From NCBI GenBank assembly GCA_963827065.1, contig CAWGZM010000001.1, forward strand, positions 372,001-436,000: 64,000 bases of DNA. Reading direction: 5' to 3'. Shown in pieces: positions 33,742 through 42,963 of this stretch. Every line of letters begins with the position of its first letter. Position 1 is the first letter of the stretch. The translations under genes were made by a program, and so were the position numbers. Source of the stretch: JACVRW01 sp963827065 (lineage in GTDB: Bacteria > Actinomycetota > Thermoleophilia > Solirubrobacterales > Thermoleophilaceae). The notes beneath the pieces are model-generated. The model saw only the letters and a program-made list of their open reading frames with translations. It was not told where the DNA came from and made no database searches.

Positions 33742-36393
33742 TCAGCCGGTCGTCCGCAGGCCGGTCGCGATTCCGGCGACGGTACCGAGCAGGGGCTCAC
33801 GGGCGTCCGGATCGCCGGCGCGGTGGCGTCTGAGGAGCTCGACCTGCATGTGCGCGAGGGCGTCGAGCCACGGCGCCCGGCGCGCGCCGCCGGCGAGCGC
33901 CTCGGGCGGCGGCCGCAGCGCGTGGCCGTTCCCGGTGATCTCGAGCACGGCGGCGACGCAGCGCTCGTGCTCGGACCGGAGGAGCGTCCAGAGCCGTTCA
34001 GCCTCCCCCCGCCCCGCCCCCTCCCAGAGCTCGAGGTAGCGCCTCCCGATGTGGAGATCGCAGACCGACAGCGCGCTCTCGAGCGTCGTGATCAGGTTGC
34101 GGAAGAACGGCCAGGCGGACCACATCTCGCGCTGCAGTTGTACCGAGCCCGCGGAGAGCGCCGTCCCGGCGCCGTACCAGGCCGGCAACCCGACGCGCGT
34201 CTGCACCCAGGCGAAGACCCAGGGGATGGCACGCAGGTCGCCGATGTCGCCGCGCGGGGAGCGGGCGGCCGGCCGTGAGGCGATGTTGAGCTCATCGAGG
34301 ATCTCGACCGGGGTGCAGGAGCGGAACAGCGCGTGAAAATTCGGCTCGTGGCGAACCAGGGCGTCGTAGGCCTCCCGCGCGACAGCCGCGAGCCGGTCCA
34401 TCTCGGCACGCCATTCGGGCTCGGGGCTTTGCCCGCCACCGGCCGTCACGTCCACCACGGCTGCCACCGTCTGCTCGAGGCTACGAAGCGCGATCCGAGG
34501 ATGGGCGTACTTGGCGGTCACGACCTCACCCTGCTCGGTCACCTTGAGGCGGCCGCGGGCCACGCCGGCAGGCTGTGCGCGGATCAGCTTGTGTGCCGGC
34601 CCGCCCCCACGCGGAGGCGACCCGCCGCGGCCGTGGAAGAGCCGCAGGTCTACGCCCCGGGCGCGTGCCTGCGCTGAGAGGCGTTCCTGAGCGGTGTACA
34701 TCGTCCACTGGCTCGCGAGGTAGCCCTCGTCCTTGCCCGCGTCCGAGTAGCCGAGCATCACTTCCTGCCCGCCGGCCCGCGCCGCCAGCTGCTGCTTGTA
34801 GGCGGCGTTCCCGTACAGCGCGGCCATCGTCTCGGTGGCGGCTCGCAGCGGTGCGCGTTTCTCGAATAGCGGCACCAGCCCGAGCCGTGAGCGGGGGCCG
34901 TCGGCGGTCGTGGAACCGGGCTCGAACAGGCCGCTCCGGCGGGCGAGCCACAGCGCACAGAGGATGTCGGAGGGCTGCTCGGCGTTGGACGCGATGAAGG
35001 TGTCGAGCGCCTGCCCGCCGTAGCGGAACAGCGCTTGGGCGATGGCGTCGAAGGTCTCCGCTGCGGGCGCCGGCGAACCCGTGTCCATGCCCGCTGGCGC
35101 GGGGTCGAGGCAGGCCCGAGTGAGCAGGGACACGCGCTCCGGCTCACCGTCAGCCGCGGCGTAGCCGAGCAAGGCCGCCCGGCAGGCCTCGTGAAGCCTC
35201 GGCGCGTTGTCGCGCACCTCGAGCGTTGCCAAGTGGAACCCGAAGATGCGGGCCTGCCAGACGAGCCGGTCGATCCGCCCGCGCGCGACGATCCGCGACC
35301 CGAGGCTCTCGCGGATGGCCGCCAAGTCCGCGATCAGCTCGTCGGGGCCACCGTAGCCGGGCTCCGCGGGCTGCTCCCCGCGGGTCTGGGCGAGGGTGAT
35401 CTCGAGGCGCGCGGCGACGAAGGCGAGCTTGCGACGCAGGGGCTCCCCGGCCTCGTGCGGGTAGTGCTCCGCGAGGTGGGCGACGGTCCGTGGCAGTTCA
35501 CGCTCGTCGCGCAGCAGCGACTCGCGGAGCTCGGCGCTCGCGTCCACAGACGTCCCCGCCTGCGAGAACACCGCGCGGAGTGGCTTCACGCGTTGCACGA
35601 GCAGCCGCAGGGCGACCTCCCGGTGCGCGCGCAGGGTCTCGAGGATCGTATGAGCGCTCACGTTCGGATTGCCGTCCATATCGCCCCCCGCCCAGCTCGC
35701 GAACCGGACGGGAGGTTGCCGAAGGTCCTCGTCTCCGACGAGCCGGGCGTAGCCGCAGGCGAGCTCGCCCGCGGCGTCGTAGAGGCCGTTCTCGAAGAAC
35801 CAGAGCTTGCGGCGAACCTCGTCCGCCACCCGCGGGCGCATCGAGCGCAGCTCGTTCGTGTCCCACCAGATCGCGAGCGCCTCACGGATATCGTCCTCGA
35901 GGCGCGTGCGCTCGCGGGTCGCGAGCTCGCGCTCGAGGAGACGCTCGAGCGCGTCGCCCACGGCGCGCTGCTTGGTCAGGACAGAGCGCCGCGCCATGTC
36001 GGTCGGGTGGGCGGTGAGCACGAGCCGAACGTCCACCGGGTCAGCGGCCACCTCGTTGCTGCGCGCGCGTGCCAGCGCGGCGAGCAGCGGGTCCGGGTCG
36101 GATAGCCCACCCAAGGCGCGAGCGCGCCTGACCTCGTCTACGACGTTCTCGAGCGCGAGCCGCATCGAGCACGCCCTCACCAGCGGGGCGAGCTGGGCTG
36201 AGCTCCGGGCGGCAAGCGCTGCCGGCGTGCCTCCCGGCCGCTGCACCGTGACGAGCTCGTCGAGCAGCTCGGGCCCGGCCTGCTCGCGGATCACCTCCTC
36301 GAGCAGCCGCTCGAGCAGCGCGGCGCCTCCGCCGGCGCGCTCCCCGTCCGCCGCCGCTCGGAGCGTCGCGGCAGCCCGCGGCACGGCGGCCAT
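33742..36393 (-). CDS. ppc: Phosphoenolpyruvate carboxylase
   Basis: An 883-residue enzyme that carboxylates PEP to oxaloacetate. The catalytic His is in VLTAHPTDMARR; other motifs are FASWAGGDMDGNPNV, GYSDAGKDEGYLASQWT, FHGRGGSPPRGGGPAH and GDIGDLRAIPWVFAWVQ. The C-terminus ends RTTG, near the conserved terminal Gly. In the serine cycle this enzyme supplies the C4 acceptor that becomes malyl-CoA. It starts three bases after the malyl-CoA lyase-like gene on the same strand, a pairing typical of serine-cycle gene clusters. Confidence 0.95.
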   Translation of the reverse strand: MAAVPRAAATLRAAADGERAGGGAALLERLLEEVIREQAGPELLDELVTVQRPGGTPAALAARSSAQLAPLVRACSMRLALENVVDEVRRARALGGLSDPDPLLAALARARSNEVAADPVDVRLVLTAHPTDMARRSVLTKQRAVGDALERLLERELATRERTRLEDDIREALAIWWDTNELRSMRPRVADEVRRKLWFFENGLYDAAGELACGYARLVGDEDLRQPPVRFASWAGGDMDGNPNVSAHTILETLRAHREVALRLLVQRVKPLRAVFSQAGTSVDASAELRESLLRDERELPRTVAHLAEHYPHEAGEPLRRKLAFVAARLEITLAQTRGEQPAEPGYGGPDELIADLAAIRESLGSRIVARGRIDRLVWQARIFGFHLATLEVRDNAPRLHEACRAALLGYAAADGEPERVSLLTRACLDPAPAGMDTGSPAPAAETFDAIAQALFRYGGQALDTFIASNAEQPSDILCALWLARRSGLFEPGSTTADGPRSRLGLVPLFEKRAPLRAATETMAALYGNAAYKQQLAARAGGQEVMLGYSDAGKDEGYLASQWTMYTAQERLSAQARARGVDLRLFHGRGGSPPRGGGPAHKLIRAQPAGVARGRLKVTEQGEVVTAKYAHPRIALRSLEQTVAAVVDVTAGGGQSPEPEWRAEMDRLAAVAREAYDALVRHEPNFHALFRSCTPVEILDELNIASRPAARSPRGDIGDLRAIPWVFAWVQTRVGLPAWYGAGTALSAGSVQLQREMWSAWPFFRNLITTLESALSVCDLHIGRRYLELWEGAGRGEAERLWTLLRSEHERCVAAVLEITGNGHALRPPPEALAGGARRAPWLDALAHMQVELLRRHRAGDPDAREPLLGTVAGIATGLRTTG

Positions 36394-36396
36394 GAC

Positions 36397-37491
36397 CTAC
36401 GCCAGAGCGCCCGGCGCCGGCTCGGGAGCGCCGGCGGCCTTGGGCACCTGAGGCCGGCCCGAGCTCGCCGAGCTCACCGCGTACGGCGGTAGCCGCGAGG
36501 GCTGGCTGGCCGGTCCCCCTGTCTGCAGCTCACGCGCCTCGATCTGCTCGAGCTTTGCCAACAGATTCTCGGCCATCCTGATCGAGGCCGCGTCGATCAG
36601 GCGGCCGTCGAGCGACACCGCGCCCTTGCCCTCGGCCGCCGCGTCGCGCATCGCGTCGATGATGCGGCGCGTGCGCTCGACCAGCCGCGGCGCCGGCGTG
36701 AAGACCTCGTTCGCGAGCGCGACCTGCGACGGATGTATCGCCCACTTGCCCTCATAGCCGAGCACCGCGGAGCGCCGCGCGGCCGCGAGATAGCCCTCGG
36801 GATCGGTGAAGTCCCCGAAGGGCCCGTCGATCGGGCGCAGCCCGTGGGCGCGGCACGTGACGGCGATACGCGAGAGCGGGTAGTGCCACTGGTCGCCCCA
36901 GTGACGCTCGCGCTCGGTGCCGTTCACATCGGTCAGCACGGAGTAATTCGGGTCGACGCCGCCGATCGACGCCGTATGGCTCTGAATGGACGCCGCGTAA
37001 TCGGCCACCCCGAAGATCATGGCCTCCATTCGCTCCGGGCAGGCGGTGGCGATCTCGTCGACGTTGACCATCCCGATCGCGGTCTCGATGAGCACGGCGA
37101 GCCCGACCTTGTGCTCGTAGCCCATCGCCTCCTCTATCTGCGAGAGGAGCGTGGCGACCAGGTGGACGTCCCCGGCGCCGCTTACCTTGGGGATGACGAT
37201 CGCGTCGACCGTCTGACCGGCCTGCTCGACCACGTCGACCACGTCGCGGTAGCACCAATGGGTGTCGAGCCCGTTGATCCGCACGGAAACCGAGCACGAG
37301 GCCCAGTCGAGCTCATGCAGCGCGTCGATGATGTTGAGGCGCGCCTGCTCCTTGTCGTCGGGCGCCACCGCGTCCTCGAGGTCGAGCATGACCACGTCCG
37401 CACCCAGGCTGGGCGCCTTCTCGAGCATGCGCACGTTGCTGCCCGGGACGGCCAGCTCGCTGCGATGGAGTCGCGTCTTGGTCGGCTTCAT
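36397..37491 (-). CDS. HpcH/HpaI-family lyase, malyl-CoA lyase-like (Mcl/CitE)
   Basis: A protein of about 364 residues of the CitE-like aldolase family. LHRSELAVPGSNVRMLEKAP, GADVVMLDLEDAVAPDDKEQ, VSVRINGLDTHWCYRDVVDV, VIPKVSGAGDVHLV and the C-terminal GYEGKWAIHPSQVALANEVF match L-malyl-CoA/beta-methylmalyl-CoA lyases. In the serine cycle it splits malyl-CoA into glyoxylate and acetyl-CoA. The ATG at 37491 is used; a longer open frame upstream lacks support. It is divergent from serine-glyoxylate aminotransferase, which uses the glyoxylate, and is followed by ppc. A proline-rich tail of about 40 residues is unusual. Confidence 0.87.
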   Translation of the reverse strand: MKPTKTRLHRSELAVPGSNVRMLEKAPSLGADVVMLDLEDAVAPDDKEQARLNIIDALHELDWASCSVSVRINGLDTHWCYRDVVDVVEQAGQTVDAIVIPKVSGAGDVHLVATLLSQIEEAMGYEHKVGLAVLIETAIGMVNVDEIATACPERMEAMIFGVADYAASIQSHTASIGGVDPNYSVLTDVNGTERERHWGDQWHYPLSRIAVTCRAHGLRPIDGPFGDFTDPEGYLAAARRSAVLGYEGKWAIHPSQVALANEVFTPAPRLVERTRRIIDAMRDAAAEGKGAVSLDGRLIDAASIRMAENLLAKLEQIEARELQTGGPASQPSRLPPYAVSSASSGRPQVPKAAGAPEPAPGALA

Positions 37492-37645
37492 GGAGGTAAC
37501 TAGAACGCCGCTTCGTTCATACGGCAAGGCGGAATAGATAAATTTGCCTGCTCGCTCCGGGTGGTCCGATATATAGGTTTTTGCCTTAGCTTTTGTCGAA
37601 ACTCTTAGCTTGCACGCGATGGCATTATCCGGCACGCTGGACGTC

Positions 37646-38806
37646 ATGAATCAGGAACTGCCAGTGCTGGACCCTCCGGAGCGGCTGCTCTGCGGCCCGG
37701 GACCCACCAACGTCGAGCCGGGTGTCCTCGCCGCGATGGGCCGGCCGATGCTCGGTCACCTCGACCCGGACTTCCACGAGATCCTGCTCGAGGTCGTCTC
37801 GATGCTGCGCCACACGTACCGCATGCCCGACGGGCTCGTCCTGCCGCTCCACTGCACCGGCATGGCCGGAATGGAGGCGGGGATCGCCAATCTGCTCGAG
37901 CCGGGCGACACCGCGATCGTCGCGCGCGCGGGATTCTTCGGCGGCCGGATCGCCGAGATCGCCCGGCGACACGGCGCGACGGTCGTGGAGGTCGAGGCCG
38001 AGTGGGGCGAAGCAGTGCCGAACGAGCGCATCCTGGAGGTGCTCGACGAGCATCCGGAGGCCCGGCTCGTGGCGGTCGTCCACGCCGAGACGTCGACCGG
38101 GGTCGAGCACCCGCTCGCCGAGCTCGGCGCCGCGCTGCGCGAGCGCGACACCCTGCTGATGGCGGACTGCGTGACCTCCCTCGGCGGAGTTGAGCTCGAT
38201 GCAGGGAGCTGGGGAGTCGACTACGCGTACTCGTGCACGCAGAAATGCCTCGCGGCGCCCCCCGGCATGTCGCCGGTTGCGGTATCGGAGGCCGCCCTCG
38301 AACGCATCAGGGCACGGACGCAACCTGTCCCGTTCTCGTTCGACCTGCTGCTACTCGAGCGCTACTGGATCGCCAGGCCGGCCGCCTATCACCACACCGC
38401 GCCGATCCTGCACATCTACGCGCTCCACGAGGCGCTCAGGCTGGCGCTTGTGGAAGGGCTGGAGGCGCGCTGGGCGCGGCACGCGGAGGCCGGCGAGCAC
38501 CTGCAGCGCGGCATCGCCGACCGCGGGCTCGAGCTGCTGGCCGACCCCGCGCACCAGCTGGCGCCGCTCACGGCCGTGCGCGTCCCCGAGGGCGTCGACG
38601 GCAAGGCGGTCCAGACGCGTCTGCTGCGCCGCGACGGAATCGAGGTCGGCGGCGGGCTCGGACCGACCGCCCCGGCGATGTGGCGCATCGGCCTGATGGG
38701 CCGGAACGCAACCGTGGAGACCGCCGAGCGCGTGCTCGCCGCCTTCGACGAGGCACTCGCCGAGCAGCCCGAGCTCGCTCTCGCCGGCCGAGCTGCCGCG
38801 CCCTAG
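37646..38806 (+). CDS. Serine-glyoxylate aminotransferase-like (class V PLP enzyme)
   Basis: A 386-residue class V aminotransferase of the alanine/serine-glyoxylate group. LLCGPGPTNVEPGVLAAMGR at the N-terminus, ETSTGVEHPLAELGAAL, DCVTSLGGVELD and the PLP lysine in SCTQKCLAAPPGMSP are characteristic. It would convert serine and glyoxylate to hydroxypyruvate and glycine in the serine cycle. The start may be 37646 or 37619; a TAGCTT box seven bases before 37619 could make a leaderless message. It is divergent from the malyl-CoA lyase-like gene across 154 bases, which carry an AT-rich promoter region. Confidence 0.87.
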   Translation: MNQELPVLDPPERLLCGPGPTNVEPGVLAAMGRPMLGHLDPDFHEILLEVVSMLRHTYRMPDGLVLPLHCTGMAGMEAGIANLLEPGDTAIVARAGFFGGRIAEIARRHGATVVEVEAEWGEAVPNERILEVLDEHPEARLVAVVHAETSTGVEHPLAELGAALRERDTLLMADCVTSLGGVELDAGSWGVDYAYSCTQKCLAAPPGMSPVAVSEAALERIRARTQPVPFSFDLLLLERYWIARPAAYHHTAPILHIYALHEALRLALVEGLEARWARHAEAGEHLQRGIADRGLELLADPAHQLAPLTAVRVPEGVDGKAVQTRLLRRDGIEVGGGLGPTAPAMWRIGLMGRNATVETAERVLAAFDEALAEQPELALAGRAAAP

Positions 38807-39717
38807 CCCGGACGGCGCGCGAGGGCGTGCCTCGCGGCGGGTGTCTCACAGAACGCCATGAAAGCCTCGGTGTCCCCCCGCACCGGGCCCACTGCGGAGC
38901 GCACCACGTGCCAGCGCCGGTGCGGGAGCCCCCCGCGCGGGGAGATCGTCGCGAGCACCCCCATCTCGAGCTCGAGCTCCACGGCCACGCGTGACTGGAG
39001 CGCGAGCCCCAGACCCGCCCGGGAGGCCTGCTTGATCGCGCCGTTCGATCCAAGCGTGAGCACGGTCGGCGCAATGCCGTGGCTTGCGAGGTATTCCTCG
39101 CACAGCGTCCGTGTGCCCGAGCCCGGCTCGCGCAGAAGCCAAGGACGCCCGCTCAGCTCCTCGACCGCGACCCAGCGCCGCTTCGCCAGCGGGTCGGCCG
39201 CGGCGGTGATGAGGACGAACTCGTTCTCGGCGAACTCCCGGCCGACGAGCCGCTCGTCGTCCGGGATACGCCCGGTGATGGCTACGTCGACCTTGTGGTC
39301 GAGCAAGCGCTGGAAGACGACGTCGCGGTTACCCACGTCCAGGCTGATCTCAACGTCCGGATGCCGCTCGCGGAACGCCTGGATGAGCTGGGGCAGCAGG
39401 TACTCGCCGGCGGTGGTGACCGCGCTCACGCGCAGCGTGTGCGGCTCGAGCTCGGCTGCCGCACGCGCCGAGCGGGCGCCCTGCTCGAGCAGACCGAGCA
39501 CGTCGCTCGCGTACGGCACATAGGCGGCGCCCGCCGCCGTGGGGCGCAGCGTGCGCCCCGCCCGCTCGGTCAGCTCGACTCCCAGCTCACGCTCGAGCGC
39601 GGATACGGCGGCCGAGACCGACGGCTGCGTCACGACGAGCTCCTCAGCCGCAGCCGTGACGGAGCCACGGCGCACGACGGTCAGAAACGCCACAAGCTGA
39701 GTAAGAGTCACTGCCAT
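38803..39717 (-). CDS. LysR-family regulator, CbbR-like
   Basis: A 304-residue LysR regulator. The N-terminal winged HTH reads LTQLVAFLTVVRRGSVTAAA, QPSVSAAVSALERELGVELT; the effector domain follows (RVSAVTTAGEYLLPQLIQAF, VGNRDVVFQRLLDHKVDVAI), which resembles CbbR-type proteins. Such regulators control Calvin-cycle or serine-cycle genes in response to phosphorylated or C1 metabolites. It lies between the serine-cycle aminotransferase (four-base convergent overlap) and the phosphoribulokinase domain, just downstream of the latter on the same strand. Confidence 0.87.
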   Translation of the reverse strand: MAVTLTQLVAFLTVVRRGSVTAAAEELVVTQPSVSAAVSALERELGVELTERAGRTLRPTAAGAAYVPYASDVLGLLEQGARSARAAAELEPHTLRVSAVTTAGEYLLPQLIQAFRERHPDVEISLDVGNRDVVFQRLLDHKVDVAITGRIPDDERLVGREFAENEFVLITAAADPLAKRRWVAVEELSGRPWLLREPGSGTRTLCEEYLASHGIAPTVLTLGSNGAIKQASRAGLGLALQSRVAVELELEMGVLATISPRGGLPHRRWHVVRSAVGPVRGDTEAFMAFCETPAARHALARRPG

Positions 39718-39786
39718 GGGTCAACGCTGACTTATAGAGACAACCCTACATTCCGGAGCGGCCTGCACCGCGAAACGGTGCTCAGG

Positions 39787-42700
39787 TCAGCTGTGCAGGG
39801 CCGAATCCGCTCCCCTGGGAAACGGCGCCTCCGCGCGCGGTGGCGTGCCGCCGATCGCGAGGGCTGCCCGGGCGGTGACGACGTGGTACAGGATCAGGAG
39901 CTGCACGAGCGCGAGCGAGTCGGAGCGCAGCAGATCGGTCCCGACGGTGAACTCGCCGAGCCGGCGGATGCGCAGGTGGCTCGCGAAGCTCATCAGCTCC
40001 CAGACCGCCTCCTCGAGCTCGGCCGCATGCTCGGGGTCGAGGTCGCCCGGGATGCGGAGAAACCACTCACGCTCACCCTTGACGAGCGTGGGCCCGTGCG
40101 GGCTTCCGTCGAGAAGCGGCGCGAGATCCGGATGCGGCAGCGTGTCGCGCAGGATCACGTCCACGTCGAGATGCGCCGGATCGCCCGACGGATTTGGCCG
40201 GAACGCCACGACGATGTCCGCGTGCTCACGCTGCGGCAGGATGAACTGCTCGGAGTCCTGCTGACGGCGATCGAGCTCGGCGAGCACCTCGTCGGTCGTG
40301 TAGCCGCGCCGCGTGCAGTCGCGCTTCAGCTTCCAGGCCCGGCGCAGCTGCTCGGGCGGTGTGAGCGCGACCCGCACGTCGTGCACGCTGCGCAGGGTCT
40401 CGGTGTGGAAGTTGAGGAGCCCCTCCACAACGAGGAAGTTCGCCGGCCGTATGTACTGGGGCGGGCGAAAGGTGCCGTCGCGGTGGCTGTAGACCGGCTT
40501 CAGCACCGGCTCGCCGCGGCGCAGGTGGATGAGGTGCTGCGTGAGGATGTCGAGGTGGTTCGAATCCGGGTGCAACGGCGTGACGCCGAGCTCGCGCCGT
40601 CGCCTGCGGTCGTAGCGGTGGTAGTCGTCCGCGGAGACGTGCGTCACGTGCGTGTCCCCGAGCACGCGGACGAGCCCGCGCGTGATCGTGGTCTTTCCGG
40701 CACCGGAGTCCCCGATCACTCCAAGGACGATTGCACGCGCCATCACGAGATTGTACGTGCGCCAGGGCGCGCGGTCAGCGCGCCCCGCGCCCGCCGGAGC
40801 GAGCTCGGCCGTGTCGGGAGTGCCGAGCGCCTCCTCGATGAGCTCGGTCAGCTCGCGCAGCTCGATCCGTTCGGCGTTCCCCGAAGTCTTGATCGCGTCC
40901 TCGTACATGGTCACGTCCTTGGGACAGCTGACCACGAAGTAGTCCAGTTCGCCGACCGCCACCGCCTCGTGGATGCGGTTCTCGGACGGCCGCTCGACCC
41001 CCGGCTCGTCCGGAATCCAGATGCGCCCGCCGCCGGCGCCGCAGCAGAACGAGTTGTCGCGGTTGCGCGGCATCTCGAAGAGCGAGCAGCCGAGCTGCTC
41101 GAGAATGCGGCGCGGGGCATCGTAGCCGCCGTTGTGGCGGCCGAGGTAGCAGGGGTCGTGGTAGGTCACGCGGTAGTCGAGGCGGTCGCGCAGCGGCAGC
41201 CGGTCGGACTCGATCAGCTCGAGCAGGAGCGAGGTGTGATGGGCGACGCTCCAGGAGCCGGCCAGCTCCTCGGAGATCAGCTCGGGATACTCGTTGCGCA
41301 GCGTGTTGAGCGAGTGCGGATCACTCGTGACGATGCGGTTGAAGTCGCACTCCTCGAGCGTCGCCACGTTCTGCTCGGCGAGCGCCTCGAAGAGTCCCTC
41401 CTCGCCCGCGCGGCGCACGTCGTTGCCGGAGTTGCGCTCGCCGTCATAGAGGATCCCGAAGTCGAGCTCCGCAGCGTGGAAGAGGCGCGCGAGCGTCCGG
41501 CTCACCTTCTGGCTGCGCGGATCGAAAGAGGCGTAGTCGCCGACGAACCAGAGGACGTCCACCGTCTCCTTGCGTGCGTCCTTGATCTCGAAGTCGAGCT
41601 CCTCGGTCCAGCGACCGCGCTTGCGGTTGCGCTCGCCGAACGAGTTGCCGGACTTGTGGATCGTCTGGAGGGTCGCCTGGAGGTTGGCGGGCAGCTCGCC
41701 CTCCTCGACGAGGCGGCGGCGCAGCTGGTTGATGATCGGCGCCTGCTCGATCCCCACGGGGCACGCCTCGACGCACGCGTTGCACTGCATGCAGGACCAG
41801 ACCGTGTCCGCGCGCACTCCGTCATCGCGCACCACTGGCTGCGTGAACAGGCCGTCCGCCGGAGGCTGGTGCCGGATCAGGACGCCCAGCACCCCGCCGA
41901 TTCCGACCTCGCGCATGGCGTCATTGGCCTGCTCGCGCAGCTCGAGCACCACGTCCCGCGGCGACAGCGGCCGGCCGGTGGCGAGCGCCGGACAGGCCTC
42001 GTGACACTTGCCGCACTTCGTGCACGCGTCGAGTTGCAGCAGGTGCACGCCGCTGAAGTCCGCGAGCGCGCCGTAGCCGGCCGGCTCGGCGGCGAGCTCC
42101 GGCGGGATCGCACGCAGCCGCTTGCCGGCCAGCGGGTCGCGCACGACGAGCGAGCCGAAGCTGGCAAGCATGTGCGACGCCTTCGTGTACGGGATCGCAG
42201 ACACGAACGCGAGCGCCAGCAGTCCGTGCGACCACCAGATCACGTGCCGCACGACTCGCAGCGCACCGTCGCTCGCGCCGATCGCTTCGAACCCCTGCGC
42301 CACCGCCCAGCCGGCCGGCGAGAACTCGTTGTAGCCCGGCTGGTCCATCGCGATCCGGGCCCCCTCGAGCACGTAGCCCGACACGACGAGGATCAGCAGG
42401 ATCCCGACGAAGGTCCAGTCGCCGATGCGATAACCGCCGCGCTCGTCGGTGTCCCGGTCGGGGCGCGAGTAGTCGAGCTTGCGCGGCCGGATGATGGCGC
42501 GCCGCACCATCATCATCACGACGCCCGCGAGCAGCGCCAGACCGAGCACATCGAGCACGATCGAGTAACCGAGGTAGAAGTTGCCCTCGAAGAAGCGCCA
42601 GCCGAGCACGGGCTCGGTGAAGTCGGTGTTGATCGCGAGGATGACGGTGCCGATGAAGAGCACCACGAAGCCGTAGAAGATCCCCCTGTGCGCCCAGCCG

Positions 42701-42960
42701 ACGTAGGGGTCGCGGCGCTTGATCGAGACGTGGCTCAGCAGGATTCGGAACGCCTCACGGAGGCGACCGGGCACCTCGGAGCGCGGCGGCCAGCCGCCGC
42801 CGTGCGAGCGCCTGTACTTCGCGACCGGCCGCGCAACCCCGTACGCGAACACAAGCACGGAAAAGACCGCGAGTACGTACCAGAGCACCTCGAGCGCCGG
42901 CTCGAAGTCCCAGAAGACCTCGCGGGTCTTCTCGGCGGCGAGCGGCGCGACGAGGCCCAT
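39787..42960 (-). CDS. Membrane Fe-S ETF:quinone-type oxidoreductase (EtfD/DgcB-like) fused in frame to phosphoribulokinase
   Basis: A 1057-residue frame. Residues 1-270 have a NarI-like membrane domain (VGWAHRGIFYGFVVLFIGTV, IGDWTFVGILLILVVSGYVL). Residues about 313-402 carry two 4Fe-4S sites (CTKCGKCHEACP, CMQCNACVEACPVG), and two HdrB-like CCG regions follow (YHDPCYLGRHNGGYDAPR, SFCCGAGGGRIW). This matches proteins that take electrons from ETF to menaquinone. From Met740 the frame encodes phosphoribulokinase (LGVIGDSGAGKTTITRGLVR, SADDYHRYDRRRRRELGVTP, FLVVEGLLNFH). The kinase has its own -35/-10 promoter and ATG, so it may be made separately. It follows etfA after three bases. Confidence 0.85.
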   Translation of the reverse strand: MGLVAPLAAEKTREVFWDFEPALEVLWYVLAVFSVLVFAYGVARPVAKYRRSHGGGWPPRSEVPGRLREAFRILLSHVSIKRRDPYVGWAHRGIFYGFVVLFIGTVILAINTDFTEPVLGWRFFEGNFYLGYSIVLDVLGLALLAGVVMMMVRRAIIRPRKLDYSRPDRDTDERGGYRIGDWTFVGILLILVVSGYVLEGARIAMDQPGYNEFSPAGWAVAQGFEAIGASDGALRVVRHVIWWSHGLLALAFVSAIPYTKASHMLASFGSLVVRDPLAGKRLRAIPPELAAEPAGYGALADFSGVHLLQLDACTKCGKCHEACPALATGRPLSPRDVVLELREQANDAMREVGIGGVLGVLIRHQPPADGLFTQPVVRDDGVRADTVWSCMQCNACVEACPVGIEQAPIINQLRRRLVEEGELPANLQATLQTIHKSGNSFGERNRKRGRWTEELDFEIKDARKETVDVLWFVGDYASFDPRSQKVSRTLARLFHAAELDFGILYDGERNSGNDVRRAGEEGLFEALAEQNVATLEECDFNRIVTSDPHSLNTLRNEYPELISEELAGSWSVAHHTSLLLELIESDRLPLRDRLDYRVTYHDPCYLGRHNGGYDAPRRILEQLGCSLFEMPRNRDNSFCCGAGGGRIWIPDEPGVERPSENRIHEAVAVGELDYFVVSCPKDVTMYEDAIKTSGNAERIELRELTELIEEALGTPDTAELAPAGAGRADRAPWRTYNLVMARAIVLGVIGDSGAGKTTITRGLVRVLGDTHVTHVSADDYHRYDRRRRRELGVTPLHPDSNHLDILTQHLIHLRRGEPVLKPVYSHRDGTFRPPQYIRPANFLVVEGLLNFHTETLRSVHDVRVALTPPEQLRRAWKLKRDCTRRGYTTDEVLAELDRRQQDSEQFILPQREHADIVVAFRPNPSGDPAHLDVDVILRDTLPHPDLAPLLDGSPHGPTLVKGEREWFLRIPGDLDPEHAAELEEAVWELMSFASHLRIRRLGEFTVGTDLLRSDSLALVQLLILYHVVTARAALAIGGTPPRAEAPFPRGADSALHS
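40750..40778 (-). promoter_or_regulatory. Internal promoter before the phosphoribulokinase start
   Basis: On the minus strand CTGACC (40773-40778), a 17-base spacer and TACAAT (40750-40755) end six bases before the ATG at 40743. This geometry predicts transcription starting at or near the A of ATG, a leaderless message. It would let the kinase be made independently of the upstream Fe-S oxidoreductase. Confidence 0.5.
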
Positions 42961-42963
42961 GGC

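Noticed and set aside
39787..40743. Claim of a complete Calvin cycle
   Set aside because: Only phosphoribulokinase is present; no RuBisCO or other cycle-specific gene is in the window.
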